From Giesbergeria sp. (GTDB taxonomy: Bacteria > Pseudomonadota > Gammaproteobacteria > Burkholderiales > Burkholderiaceae_C), in the NCBI GenBank assembly GCA_017998735.1, contig JAGOCN010000094.1, forward strand, positions 1 to 6,752: 6,752 nt of DNA, given 5' to 3'. Below, piece after piece: positions 1-6,053 of the stretch (position 1 is its first letter; every line of letters starts with the position of its first letter). Both the position numbers and the translations under genes were made by a program. The notes beneath the pieces were generated by a model. That model was not told where the DNA came from, ran no database searches, and was given only the letters and a program-made list of their open reading frames with translations.

Positions 1-1778
1 CCGCCGCACGCGAAGGCCGCCGCGATGGTGGCCGCAGCAGCAGCAGCAACGGTGGCAACGGCGAAGGCCGCAGCGAAGGCCGTGGCCGGCGCGGCGAACG
101 TTCCGGCAGCCGTGACGGAGCCCGTGATGGGGCCCGTGACGGCCACCGCGATGGCAACCGTGACGGCAGCGCACGCGACGCCAATGGCGAGCCCCGTGGC
201 CGCCGCAGCGAGCGCAGCAGCGAAGCCCGCGCCCCGCGCGACCACGATGGCGAGCGCCCCGACCTGCGCGAAGGCCGCGAAGGCCGTGACAACCGCGAAG
301 GGGGCCGCGACAGCCGCGAGCCGCGCGAAGGCCGCAGCCCGCAGCCGTCCCGCGCACCGCGTGACATGAGCATGGGCATGGATGCCCAGCAGCCGCCACA
401 GCACCAGCACCAGCCGTTTCCAGCATCCGACCTGTCGCTGGACGGTGGCAACCCAGGCGCCGGTGCCGCGCACGGCAACGACAGCAACGGCGCGGCCGAC
501 CTGCGCCCCCAGGGCGAGCGCGCACCGCGCCGCGAACGGGGCGAAGGCGGCAATGGCCGGCGCGAACGTGCTCCCCGTGGGGAAGGCCGTGGTGACAACC
601 GCAGTGAAGGCCGCAGCAGCGAAGAGCGTGGCGAGCGCAACGGTACTGCTGCAGCCATGCAGCACCCCGGGGTGCCGGTGGCCAACGGGCCGGGCGACAC
701 CGCTGCATTGATTGCAGCGCTGCCCGACCTGGAGCTCAATGACCAGCCGCAGCCAGGCACCGAAGCGGCCCCCGCCGAAACGCAGGAAAAGCGCGAACGC
801 CATTCGCGTGACCGCTACGGCCGCGACCGGCGCAACCGCAGCGACCGGGGAGAGCGCAATGGCGCCCGTTCCGACAGCGATGCAGCCGTGGCAGGCCAAC
901 CTGAAGGCCAGGGCGATGCCCAGGAGCCTCGCCATGACAGCGCGCCGACAGCCTGGCAGGAGCAGCAGCATGGAACAGGCGATGTGACGGATACAACCGC
1001 ATCCCTGCCTGCAGCCAGCGCGCCGCAGGACGAAGCACCGCGCCGCAGCTACTTTGCAGCGGCCGCGCCTGCAGCACCCGAAGCCACGGCCCAGGCCATG
1101 GCACAGGCAGTACAGGCACCCGCAGCAGTGCAACCCATGCCTGTAGCGCGCCCGGTGCCTGCACCGGCAGAAAACGGGGCGGCAGACAGCCATGCCGGCG
1201 CGCATGCCGCCGTGCCGCAGTCTGCCCAGGTGCGGTCACCCGCGACCCCGCCAGCGCCAACCCCGGCAGTGCCGGCCACCGTGGCAGAAATGCCCCTGGT
1301 CGGCGAGGCGCGCACTGCAGCGCAGCCGGCGCCCGCACCGGTGGCACCGCCAGCGGTGGCAGCCGCACCGGCACCCGCGCCAGCGGCCCTGCCACAGCAT
1401 GCGCCTGCGCCTGTGGCGACCCTGGCTGAAACCGCCAGCCCGAAGGCTCCTGCCCCTGCCCCTGCCGAAACCGAAGCGCCATTTGTGCTGCCGGTTGCGT
1501 CGATGGAGCAGGTGGCGCAGTCCTCGGGCCTGCAGTGGGTGCACACCGACACCGACAAGGTGGCGGCCGTGCAGGCGGCCATTGCCGCCGAGCCGGCGCC
1601 GGTGCATGTGCCGCGCGAACGCGCGCCGGTGGCTGTCCAGGAAGACGCCGCGCTGGTGATGGTGGAAACGCGCCGCGACCTGGGCAGCATGCAGCTGCCG
1701 TTTGACCAGCAGCCGCCAGAGCCGCTGCAAGACCCCGCGCAGCCAGCAGCTTCGCAGCCACAGCCACCGGCGGCCTGA
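1..1778 (+). CDS. rne: Ribonuclease E, C-terminal disordered region (5'-truncated by window edge)
   Basis: RNase E is the endoribonuclease that starts much mRNA decay and rRNA/tRNA processing; its C-terminal half usually scaffolds RNA and degradosome partners. The frame whose first full codon is at position 3 is open from the window edge to TGA at 1776-1778, giving 591 residues in view. The catalytic S1/RNase E core lies upstream and is not seen. Residues 1-121 are Arg/Gly/Asp-rich (REGR, RDG and RGRR motifs), suiting an RNA-binding arm. More REGR-type sequence follows, then a long Ala/Pro-rich linker from about residue 350 to 490. The final block (about residues 507-570) holds SGLQWVHTD, AAIAAEPAPVHVPRER and VMVETRRDL, which I recognise from memory as the conserved end of Burkholderiales RNase E. 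The ATG at 366 is internal, since the frame is open upstream. A strong terminator follows at 1886-1924. The family call rests on the tail block and composition. Confidence 0.85.
   Translation, partial: AAREGRRDGGRSSSSNGGNGEGRSEGRGRRGERSGSRDGARDGARDGHRDGNRDGSARDANGEPRGRRSERSSEARAPRDHDGERPDLREGREGRDNREGGRDSREPREGRSPQPSRAPRDMSMGMDAQQPPQHQHQPFPASDLSLDGGNPGAGAAHGNDSNGAADLRPQGERAPRRERGEGGNGRRERAPRGEGRGDNRSEGRSSEERGERNGTAAAMQHPGVPVANGPGDTAALIAALPDLELNDQPQPGTEAAPAETQEKRERHSRDRYGRDRRNRSDRGERNGARSDSDAAVAGQPEGQGDAQEPRHDSAPTAWQEQQHGTGDVTDTTASLPAASAPQDEAPRRSYFAAAAPAAPEATAQAMAQAVQAPAAVQPMPVARPVPAPAENGAADSHAGAHAAVPQSAQVRSPATPPAPTPAVPATVAEMPLVGEARTAAQPAPAPVAPPAVAAAPAPAPAALPQHAPAPVATLAETASPKAPAPAPAETEAPFVLPVASMEQVAQSSGLQWVHTDTDKVAAVQAAIAAEPAPVHVPRERAPVAVQEDAALVMVETRRDLGSMQLPFDQQPPEPLQDPAQPAASQPQPPAA
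108..167 (+). repeat. Five tandem 12-base units encoding xRDG inside rne
   Basis: Five consecutive in-frame 12-base units start at 108, 120, 132, 144 and 156. They encode SRDG, ARDG, ARDG, HRDG and NRDG. The pattern is residue-CG(T/C)-GA(T/C)-GG(N), and most differences between units fall in the first codon or at third positions. A multiple of 12 keeps the frame, so unit gain or loss would change only the length of this Arg-rich disordered arm. The flanking sequence is also full of GAAGGCCG words encoding EGR, so the whole arm looks built by small in-frame duplications. Confidence 0.85.
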
Positions 1779-1885
1779 GTCCCTGCCGCCCGCTGGCGCA
1801 TGCCAGCCCGCCTGTTCTGGCGTCCGGGTTTCCTGCTTTCAGCAGGGATTTCGGGCACTGCAGGCCGGGCGGCATGCGCAGCCCC

Positions 1886-1924
1886 TGCGCCGACCTGTAT
1901 TGCACAGGCCGGCGCATTTTTTTT
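1886..1924 (+). terminator. Rho-independent terminator of rne
   Basis: The left arm tgcgccgacctgt (1886-1898) and right arm acaggccggcgca (1904-1916) form a 13-base stem with one A-C mismatch. The loop is attgc (1899-1903), and a run of eight Ts (1917-1924) follows directly. It lies 107 bases after the rne stop and is oriented for plus-strand transcripts. No T-run lies on the other side, so it should act in one direction only. Confidence 0.9.
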
Positions 1925-2000
1925 GGGGTGTTGCACGGAAGGCGCAGCAGCAAGGCGCCCTGAAACCCAGCCGTGCGGAGCGAGGTGGGGATTGCAGCAG

Positions 2001-2031
2001 CGCTTCAGAAGGTGCCTGGCTGCCTGAAGCG
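2001..2031. other. Perfect 8-bp stem-loop of unknown role
   Basis: The bases cgcttcag (2001-2008) and ctgaagcg (2024-2031) are perfect inverse complements around a 15-base loop. Only a weak T-containing stretch (gtttct) follows, so it is at best a poor terminator. It lies between the rne terminator and the dispersed repeat. It could be part of an RNA element or a chance palindrome; nothing else supports a specific role. Confidence 0.35.
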
Positions 2032-2110
2032 GTTTCTGGCTCCTGGCTGGAAGGACAGACGGCTGGACACCCCTCCGGCACCGCTTTGGCTGCAAGCCTG
2101 GATTTTTGGT

Positions 2111-2172
2111 AAAAAATGCCTCCAGCGCTTATACAGCCTGCGCCAGCAGCTCCTATTTCAATAGCAAAATCC
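2111..2172. repeat. Dispersed intergenic repeat, copy 1
   Basis: These 62 bases align without gaps to 4356-4417, with 56 identities and 6 differences. Shared blocks include gcctccagcgctt, ctgcgccagcagc and tatttcaatagcaaaatcc. With small gaps the similarity extends left to about 2093 (caag...gattt). I recall the core (minus strand: AGCGCTGGAGGCA followed by Ts) as a common intergenic repeat in Acidovorax and relatives; that is memory, not a search. No coding capacity is apparent, and it is too short for an insertion sequence. Confidence 0.85.
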
Positions 2173-2452
2173 CCTGTTTTCTGCAAAAGAACTGCAGACA
2201 GTTCAGGTCAGCCCAGGGTCAAAACGACGCTCCAGGTGCCTGCCATGGCCCGCTTTCGGGGGTTCAGGCGGGGCCACTGCACGCAGCCGTTTGCGCCAAA
2301 CATGTGCTGCCTGCCTGTCTGCCTGCGGCGCCGGCATTACCCGACAGCAGCAGGCTATGCTCCTGCGCGACCGCACCGCCCTGTCGCACCTGGTGCCCGC
2401 CGCTCCCTTTTGTCTTCTGACTTTTTCCCCTTTCTCCTGCCTTGCCCTGCCC

Positions 2453-3259
2453 ATGCTGCTTTTGCTGTCCCCTGCCAAATCCTTGAACTACGACACCCCC
2501 GTGCCGGCGCACTTGCCGCACACCCTGCCCGCGTTTTCTGGGCAGTCGGCGACGCTGATCGCCCTGCTGCGCGGTCATTCGCCGCAGACGCTGGCCGCGC
2601 TGATGAAGCTCAGCGACCCGCTGGCAGCACTGAACGTGGCGCGCTACGCCGCCTGGCGCCCCGAGGCCGGCACCGCCGCCACTGGCACCAGCAACGCACG
2701 CCAGGCCCTCCTGGCGTTCAACGGTGGTGTGTATGCCGCCCTGGACGCGCACACGCTCAGCCATGCCGACCTGCAGTGGGCGCAACAGCACCTGATGATC
2801 CTGAGCGGTCTGTATGGCGTGCTGCGGCCGCTGGACCTGGTGCAGCCGCACCGGCTGGAAATGGGCACGCGCCTGGCCACCCCGGCCGGCCAGAGCCTTT
2901 ACCAGTTCTGGGGCACGCGCATTGCCGAGCACCTGAATACCGCGCTGGCGGCCAGCGCACCCGCCAGCGGCACGGCCCCGGTGGTGCTGAACCTGGCCTC
3001 TCAGGAGTACTTTCGCGCGGTGGACCGCACCACCCTCAAGGCGCGGGTGGTCGATTGCGTGTTTGAAGACTGGACATCCGGCGCCTACAAGGTCATCGGC
3101 ATCCACGCCAAGCGCGCACGCGGGCTGATGGCGCGCCACTGCACCGTGCAGCGGGTGACCACCCCGCAGGCCCTCACCGCCTTTGCTGCGGAAGGCTATG
3201 CCTTTGACAGCAGCGCCAGCAGCGCCGACCGGATGGTGTTCCGCCGCCGCAGCGCCTGA
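2453..3259 (+). CDS. yaaA: YaaA family peroxide-resistance protein (DUF328)
   Basis: In E. coli, YaaA is induced by OxyR, limits free intracellular iron under hydrogen peroxide stress and so protects DNA from Fenton damage; a DNA-binding fold has been reported for it. This cytosolic 268-residue protein matches the family along its whole length (E. coli YaaA is 258). The N-terminal LLLSPAKSLNYDTP is at residues 3-16, LSGLYGVLRPLDL at 117-129, QPHRLEMG at 131-138, LYQFWG at 149-154, NLASQEYF at 180-187 and AKRARGLMAR at 219-228. The start at 2453 puts SPAK at the family position. The frame is open upstream to an ATG at 2291, but those extra 54 residues look unlike YaaA. No Shine-Dalgarno sequence is visible before 2453, which is odd but does not outweigh the homology. 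The dioxygenase gene follows after 21 bases, suggesting one transcript. No OxyR site could be identified by eye. Confidence 0.95.
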   Translation: MLLLLSPAKSLNYDTPVPAHLPHTLPAFSGQSATLIALLRGHSPQTLAALMKLSDPLAALNVARYAAWRPEAGTAATGTSNARQALLAFNGGVYAALDAHTLSHADLQWAQQHLMILSGLYGVLRPLDLVQPHRLEMGTRLATPAGQSLYQFWGTRIAEHLNTALAASAPASGTAPVVLNLASQEYFRAVDRTTLKARVVDCVFEDWTSGAYKVIGIHAKRARGLMARHCTVQRVTTPQALTAFAAEGYAFDSSASSADRMVFRRRSA

Positions 3260-3280
3260 CAGGCACGGCAAAATAGCCGG

Positions 3281-4192
3281 ATGCCACACCGCAACCGCTC
3301 CCACACCAGCGCCAGCCGTGACGCCAGCGCCACGCAGGCCACCCCACCCCCCGCCATCACGCCCGAACTGCGCGACTGGATCATTGCCCAGGCACAGGCC
3401 CATGTGCCCGCGCCCGTTCTTCTGCAGGCCATGCGCGATGCCGGCTGGGAAGAAGACGTGGCGCTGGACGCCATGGAAACCACCCTGAACGCGCACCTGG
3501 CGCAGACCGCCCAGCAGGAAGGGCTGCCGCGTGCAGCAGCCCTGCCCCAGCCGGCGCTGCAGCACTCGCCGGGCTGCGTGGACGCCGGCGACCGCAGGGT
3601 TGAGGTGCTGGTGTCGATGGCATTGCCCCGCCTGGTGGTGTTTGGCAACCTGCTGTCAGGGGAAGAATGCGACGCGCTGATCGCCCTGGCGGCGCCGCGC
3701 CTGGCGCGTTCGCTCACCGTGGACACCGGCACCGGCGGCGAAGAGGTGAACGCCGACCGCACCAGCGCCGGCATGTTTTTCACGCGCGGCGAAAACCCGC
3801 TGGTGCAGCGCATCGAAGCGCGCATTGCCCGCCTGCTGCAGTGGCCGCTGGACCATGGCGAAGGCCTGCAGGTGCTGCACTACCCGCCCGGCGCCGAGTA
3901 CAAGCCGCACTACGACTATTTCGACCCCGCCGAGCCCGGCACCCCGACCCTGCTGCGCCGGGGCGGCCAGCGCGTGGCCACATTGCTGCTGTACCTGAAC
4001 ACGCCCGAGCAGGGCGGCGGCACGGTGTTTCCCGACGTGTTCATGGAAGTGGCGGCGCAGCGCGGCAACGGCGTCTTTTTCAGCTACGACCGGCCGCACC
4101 CCGACACCCGTTCGCTGCACGGCGGCGCCCCGGTGCTGGCGGGCGAAAAATGGATTGCCACCAAATGGCTGCGCGAACGGGATTTTCTGTAG
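3281..4192 (+). CDS. Prolyl 4-hydroxylase-type Fe(II)/2-oxoglutarate dioxygenase
   Basis: This 303-residue protein carries a complete P4Hc double-stranded beta-helix domain in about residues 115-300. Iron ligands are H210 and D212 (PHYDYFDP) and H280 (RSLHGG). K290 (GEKWIATKW) sits ten residues after the last His, the spacing of the 2-oxoglutarate-binding Lys in human collagen P4H. R231-N240 (RVATLLLYLN) and GGGTVFP (245-251) match the family core. The enzyme should couple oxidation of 2-oxoglutarate to hydroxylation, probably of a prolyl residue in a protein. The substrate is unknown; a Pseudomonas relative acts on EF-Tu. Residues 1-25 look disordered. Residues 27-75 form a helical segment (TPELRDWIIAQAQA...MRDAGWEEDVALDAMETTL) resembling a UBA-like or small helical domain, which may bind a partner. 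No signal peptide is seen. The gene follows yaaA after 21 bases with no strong ribosome-binding site; the exact start is moderately sure. Confidence 0.9.
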   Translation: MPHRNRSHTSASRDASATQATPPPAITPELRDWIIAQAQAHVPAPVLLQAMRDAGWEEDVALDAMETTLNAHLAQTAQQEGLPRAAALPQPALQHSPGCVDAGDRRVEVLVSMALPRLVVFGNLLSGEECDALIALAAPRLARSLTVDTGTGGEEVNADRTSAGMFFTRGENPLVQRIEARIARLLQWPLDHGEGLQVLHYPPGAEYKPHYDYFDPAEPGTPTLLRRGGQRVATLLLYLNTPEQGGGTVFPDVFMEVAAQRGNGVFFSYDRPHPDTRSLHGGAPVLAGEKWIATKWLRERDFL

Positions 4193-4260
4193 CCGGGCCA
4201 CGGCGGGCCACCGGGCAAATTGGGCCATTGGGCCAACGGGCGGGCGCTTCAGCCGTTTGC
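4193..4260. repeat. Degenerate GGGCCA array in the convergent gap
   Basis: Just after the dioxygenase stop, the word gggcca or a one- or two-base variant begins at 4195, 4205, 4213, 4222, 4230 and 4238, a spacing of 8 to 10 bases. This is a short degenerate direct repeat rather than a clean hairpin, and no T-run follows. No obvious terminator for the yaaA-dioxygenase unit is seen here. A small stem tgccc-tttt-gggca at 4293-4306 is a weaker candidate further on. Confidence 0.5.
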
Positions 4261-4355
4261 ACCCCACAGTCAGGGCGTCCGCTTTGAAGTCTTGCCCTTT
4301 TGGGCAGGCCACAAGCGCGGTAACGTGTCCGGACGGCACCAAGTCAGATTTGGGC

Positions 4356-4417
4356 AAAAAGTGCCTCCAGCGCTTGTGCAACCTGCGCCAGCAGCTATTA
4401 TTTCAATAGCAAAATCC
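4356..4417. repeat. Dispersed intergenic repeat, copy 2 (terminator-like on minus strand)
   Basis: Second copy of the 62-base element, 56 of 62 identical to 2111-2172 and in the same orientation. It lies where the dioxygenase gene and the minus-strand synthase gene converge. Its right end overlaps the synthase frame and supplies that gene's TGA (4403-4405). On the minus strand it can form CTGGCGC/GCGCTGG (4391-4385 with 4373-4367), seven pairs including two G-T wobbles, followed six bases later by TTTTT (4360-4356). It could therefore act as a modest terminator for the synthase operon; that role is inference. Confidence 0.85.
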
Positions 4418-5743
4418 AATCCCTTGAGCACAGGGGCGGCAGACCCACCACGGCAAAGGCGCTCCAGCCGCCCGGCGGCGGTCTTGCACGCCGCATGCAG
4501 CTTGCATCACCACCCCCCTGCCCAATGCCAGCACGGCATTGGTGCCGCCAAACGCAAACGAGTTGGACAGCATGGTCTGCCCGGCTGCGTTTTCCCGCGC
4601 CACGTTGGGCACATAGTCCAGGTCGCAGTCGGGGTCGGGGGTGTGCAGGTGCATGGTTGGCAGGGCCGTGCCGTGCTGCAGCGCCTGCAGCGACAGCACA
4701 AACTCCAGCGCGCCCGCCGCGCCAATCAGGTGCCCGTGCACCGACTTGGTGGCGCTGATGGGGATGCGCGGCGCCCGCGTGCCAAACACCTCCTTGATGG
4801 CGGCGGTTTCCGTCGCATCGTTGGCCTGGGTGCCGGTGCCATGGGCGCTGATCGAGTCGATGTCCTGCGGGCCGAGCGCGGCCGAAGCCAGCGCTGCGCG
4901 CATGGCAGCGGCCTGGCCCTGCACGCTCGGGCGCGTGATGTGTTCCGTGTCCGTGGCAAGGCCGTAGCCAAGCACCTCGCCATGGACGGTTGCGCCCCGC
5001 GCCAGCGCATGTTCGCGCTCTTCCAGCACCACCATGGCCGCGCCCTCGCCCAGCACCATGCCGCTTCGGTCGCGTGAAAACGGCTTGCACGAGGCGGCCG
5101 CGCAATGCGGGTCGATTCTGGCGATCGTGTGCAGCGCCTCCCAGGCCTTGAGCGACCCCAGCGACAGCGGCGCTTCGGCCCCGCCCGCCACCGCCAGCAC
5201 CAGATCACCGCGTGCGATGCGCAGCCATGCTTCTCCAATGGCCACCGCAGACGAAGAGCAGGCGGTGGCGTAGGTCAGGTTGGGGCCTTTGAAGGCATGC
5301 TCCATGCCGATCCAGGCCGCCGGCGCGTTGTGCATGCCCATCAGCACCAGCAGGGGCTTGATGCGGTTGGACTTGTCGCCGTAGAGCGTCTGGTAGCCCT
5401 CGTCCATCGACAGCGAGCCGCCCATCCCCGTTCCCACAAAGACACCTGTGCGCTCGCGTTCGTCCGCGCTGGTTTGCAGCCCGGCATCGCGCAGGGCGTC
5501 GCGCGCAGCAACGATGGCGAACTGGCTGACCCGGTCCAGCATGCGCCAGCGGGCCGGCTCGAAGTGCGGTTGGCCATCAAACTGCGCCGCCGCGACCAGG
5601 GGGGCCAGCAGCCGGCTGGCAATTTCCCCCTCCAGCCGCTGGACGGCCGAACGGCCTGCCCGCGCCGCATCGAATGCACTGTGCGGGGTGTTTCCCAGCG
5701 GCGAGATGACCCCCATGCCGGTGACGACAACGCGGCGCATCAT
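4403..5743 (-). CDS. Beta-ketoacyl-ACP synthase (FabF/KAS II type) with unusual C-terminal extension
   Basis: It catalyses decarboxylative Claisen condensation of an acyl group with malonyl-ACP. The thiolase-fold enzyme shows RRVVVTGMGVISPLG at the N-terminus, the nucleophile C162 in TACSSS, H301 in HGTGT, H336 in KSVHGH with K333, and the closing FGGTN at 398-402. This Cys-His-His set is that of active FabF-type enzymes. The core of about 410 residues matches E. coli FabF (413). A further 36 residues (411-446, rich in Cys, Arg, Pro and Trp) have no counterpart I know and begin at a G6 run (plus-strand C6 at 4513-4518); one G fewer gives LGRGW and a stop. The frame closes with TGA inside the dispersed repeat. 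The start at 5743 overlaps the ACP stop as ATGA, so translation is probably coupled; an adjacent ATG at 5740 is the alternative. Pairing with its own ACP suggests a specialised pathway rather than housekeeping FabF. Confidence 0.92.
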   Translation of the reverse strand: MMRRVVVTGMGVISPLGNTPHSAFDAARAGRSAVQRLEGEIASRLLAPLVAAAQFDGQPHFEPARWRMLDRVSQFAIVAARDALRDAGLQTSADERERTGVFVGTGMGGSLSMDEGYQTLYGDKSNRIKPLLVLMGMHNAPAAWIGMEHAFKGPNLTYATACSSSAVAIGEAWLRIARGDLVLAVAGGAEAPLSLGSLKAWEALHTIARIDPHCAAASCKPFSRDRSGMVLGEGAAMVVLEEREHALARGATVHGEVLGYGLATDTEHITRPSVQGQAAAMRAALASAALGPQDIDSISAHGTGTQANDATETAAIKEVFGTRAPRIPISATKSVHGHLIGAAGALEFVLSLQALQHGTALPTMHLHTPDPDCDLDYVPNVARENAAGQTMLSNSFAFGGTNAVLALGRGVVMQAACGVQDRRRAAGAPLPWWVCRPCAQGIGFCY

Positions 5744-6024
5744 CCGGGCGGCGCACGGTCGGGCTTGGCGGCACCGCTGGCCATGCCGCCCCGGGCGGCC
5801 ACCAGCCCATCGATGTAGGCGACCACGTCCGCCACGGTCACCAACTGCACCGGGTCCTGCGAGACGCTCACCTTGAACTCGTCTTCCAGGGTGAACAGCA
5901 TTTCGGCCAGCCCGAGCGAGTCGATGCCCAGGCTGTCGAACAGCGTCTCCAGCGCGATGGCGTCGGCGTCCACGCTGTAGTCCCGCACCAGAATGTCGCG
6001 CAATTGCTCAAATGTCGAAGGCAT
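5740..6024 (-). CDS. Acyl carrier protein
   Basis: This 94-residue protein carries acyl intermediates on a phosphopantetheine arm. The attachment site is S36 in LGIDSLGLAEM (residues 32-42), and the surroundings fit the ACP fold: an N-terminal helix (FEQLRDILVRDY), LETLFDSLGIDS before the second helix, LEDEFKVSV at 46-54 and TVADVVAYID at 63-72. Residues 75-94 form a Gly/Ala/Pro-rich tail longer than in housekeeping AcpP. The start ATG at 6024-6022 has a good ribosome-binding site (AAAGGA, 6034-6029). The frame is open further upstream, but that overlaps the flavoprotein gene and is not ACP-like. It lies 29 bases after the flavoprotein stop and overlaps the synthase start by 4 bases. It is therefore probably the dedicated carrier for that synthase in one operon. 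Confidence 0.93.
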   Translation of the reverse strand: MPSTFEQLRDILVRDYSVDADAIALETLFDSLGIDSLGLAEMLFTLEDEFKVSVSQDPVQLVTVADVVAYIDGLVAARGGMASGAAKPDRAPPG

Positions 6025-6028
6025 GCTG

Positions 6029-6034
6029 TCCTTT
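6029..6034 (-). promoter_or_regulatory. Ribosome-binding site of the acyl carrier protein gene
   Basis: On the minus strand AAAGGA lies four bases before the ATG at 6024. It sits in the 29-base gap after the flavoprotein stop and decides the ACP start, because the frame is open far upstream. It is the clearest Shine-Dalgarno sequence in the window. Confidence 0.75.
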
Positions 6035-6053
6035 GCAAGTGAAAAAAGAAACC

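Larger units (their letters stand above)
1779..2452. other. Non-coding stretch between rne and yaaA
   Basis: No convincing gene is visible in these 674 bases. Going rightwards it holds a short hairpin (cctgct-ttc-agcagg, 1832-1846), the rne terminator (1886-1924), a stem-loop (2001-2031) and the 62-base dispersed repeat (2111-2172). A small hairpin region follows at 2180-2204, where two mutually exclusive 6-base stems overlap: tctgca/tgcaga (2180-2185 with 2193-2198) and gaactg/cagttc (2189-2194 with 2199-2204). From about 2205 to 2452 I see no structure, no clear -35/-10 pair and no Shine-Dalgarno sequence for yaaA. A yaaA promoter presumably lies here, since a strong terminator separates it from rne. 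Open frames across this stretch lack family features. Confidence 0.7.

Noticed and set aside
25..369. Open frame rich in Ala/Thr/Val on the plus strand
   Set aside because: It is the shifted reading of the Arg/Gly-rich rne arm; the in-frame rne reading has the RNase E-like character and links to the conserved tail.
736..2095. Two long minus-strand open frames (405 and 348 residues) opposite the rne 3' half
   Set aside because: They mirror GC-rich, Ala/Pro-biased codons of the rne frame, have low-complexity translations and run through the rne terminator. No family motifs are seen.
2291..2452. Possible 54-residue N-terminal extension of YaaA
   Set aside because: YaaA proteins begin directly at the LxSPAK motif, which the ATG at 2453 provides. 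The extension is Cys/Leu-rich with no known domain.
2116..3066. Plus-strand open frame of 316 residues overlapping yaaA
   Set aside because: It starts inside the dispersed repeat and overlaps the yaaA coding region in another frame; its translation shows no recognisable domain.
2264..3565. Minus-strand open frame of 433 residues opposite yaaA and the start of the dioxygenase gene
   Set aside because: It is antisense to two genes with clear family matches, and its translation is Gly/Arg/Gln-rich with no motif.
4195..4243. GGGCCA array considered as a CRISPR-like or protein-binding array
   Set aside because: Units are only 6 bases with 2-4 base spacers and are degenerate. CRISPR repeats are far longer, and no cas genes are near.
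4220..5077. Plus-strand open frame of 285 residues starting in the GGGCCA array
   Set aside because: It crosses the repeat and lies antisense to the synthase, which has complete catalytic motifs on the other strand.
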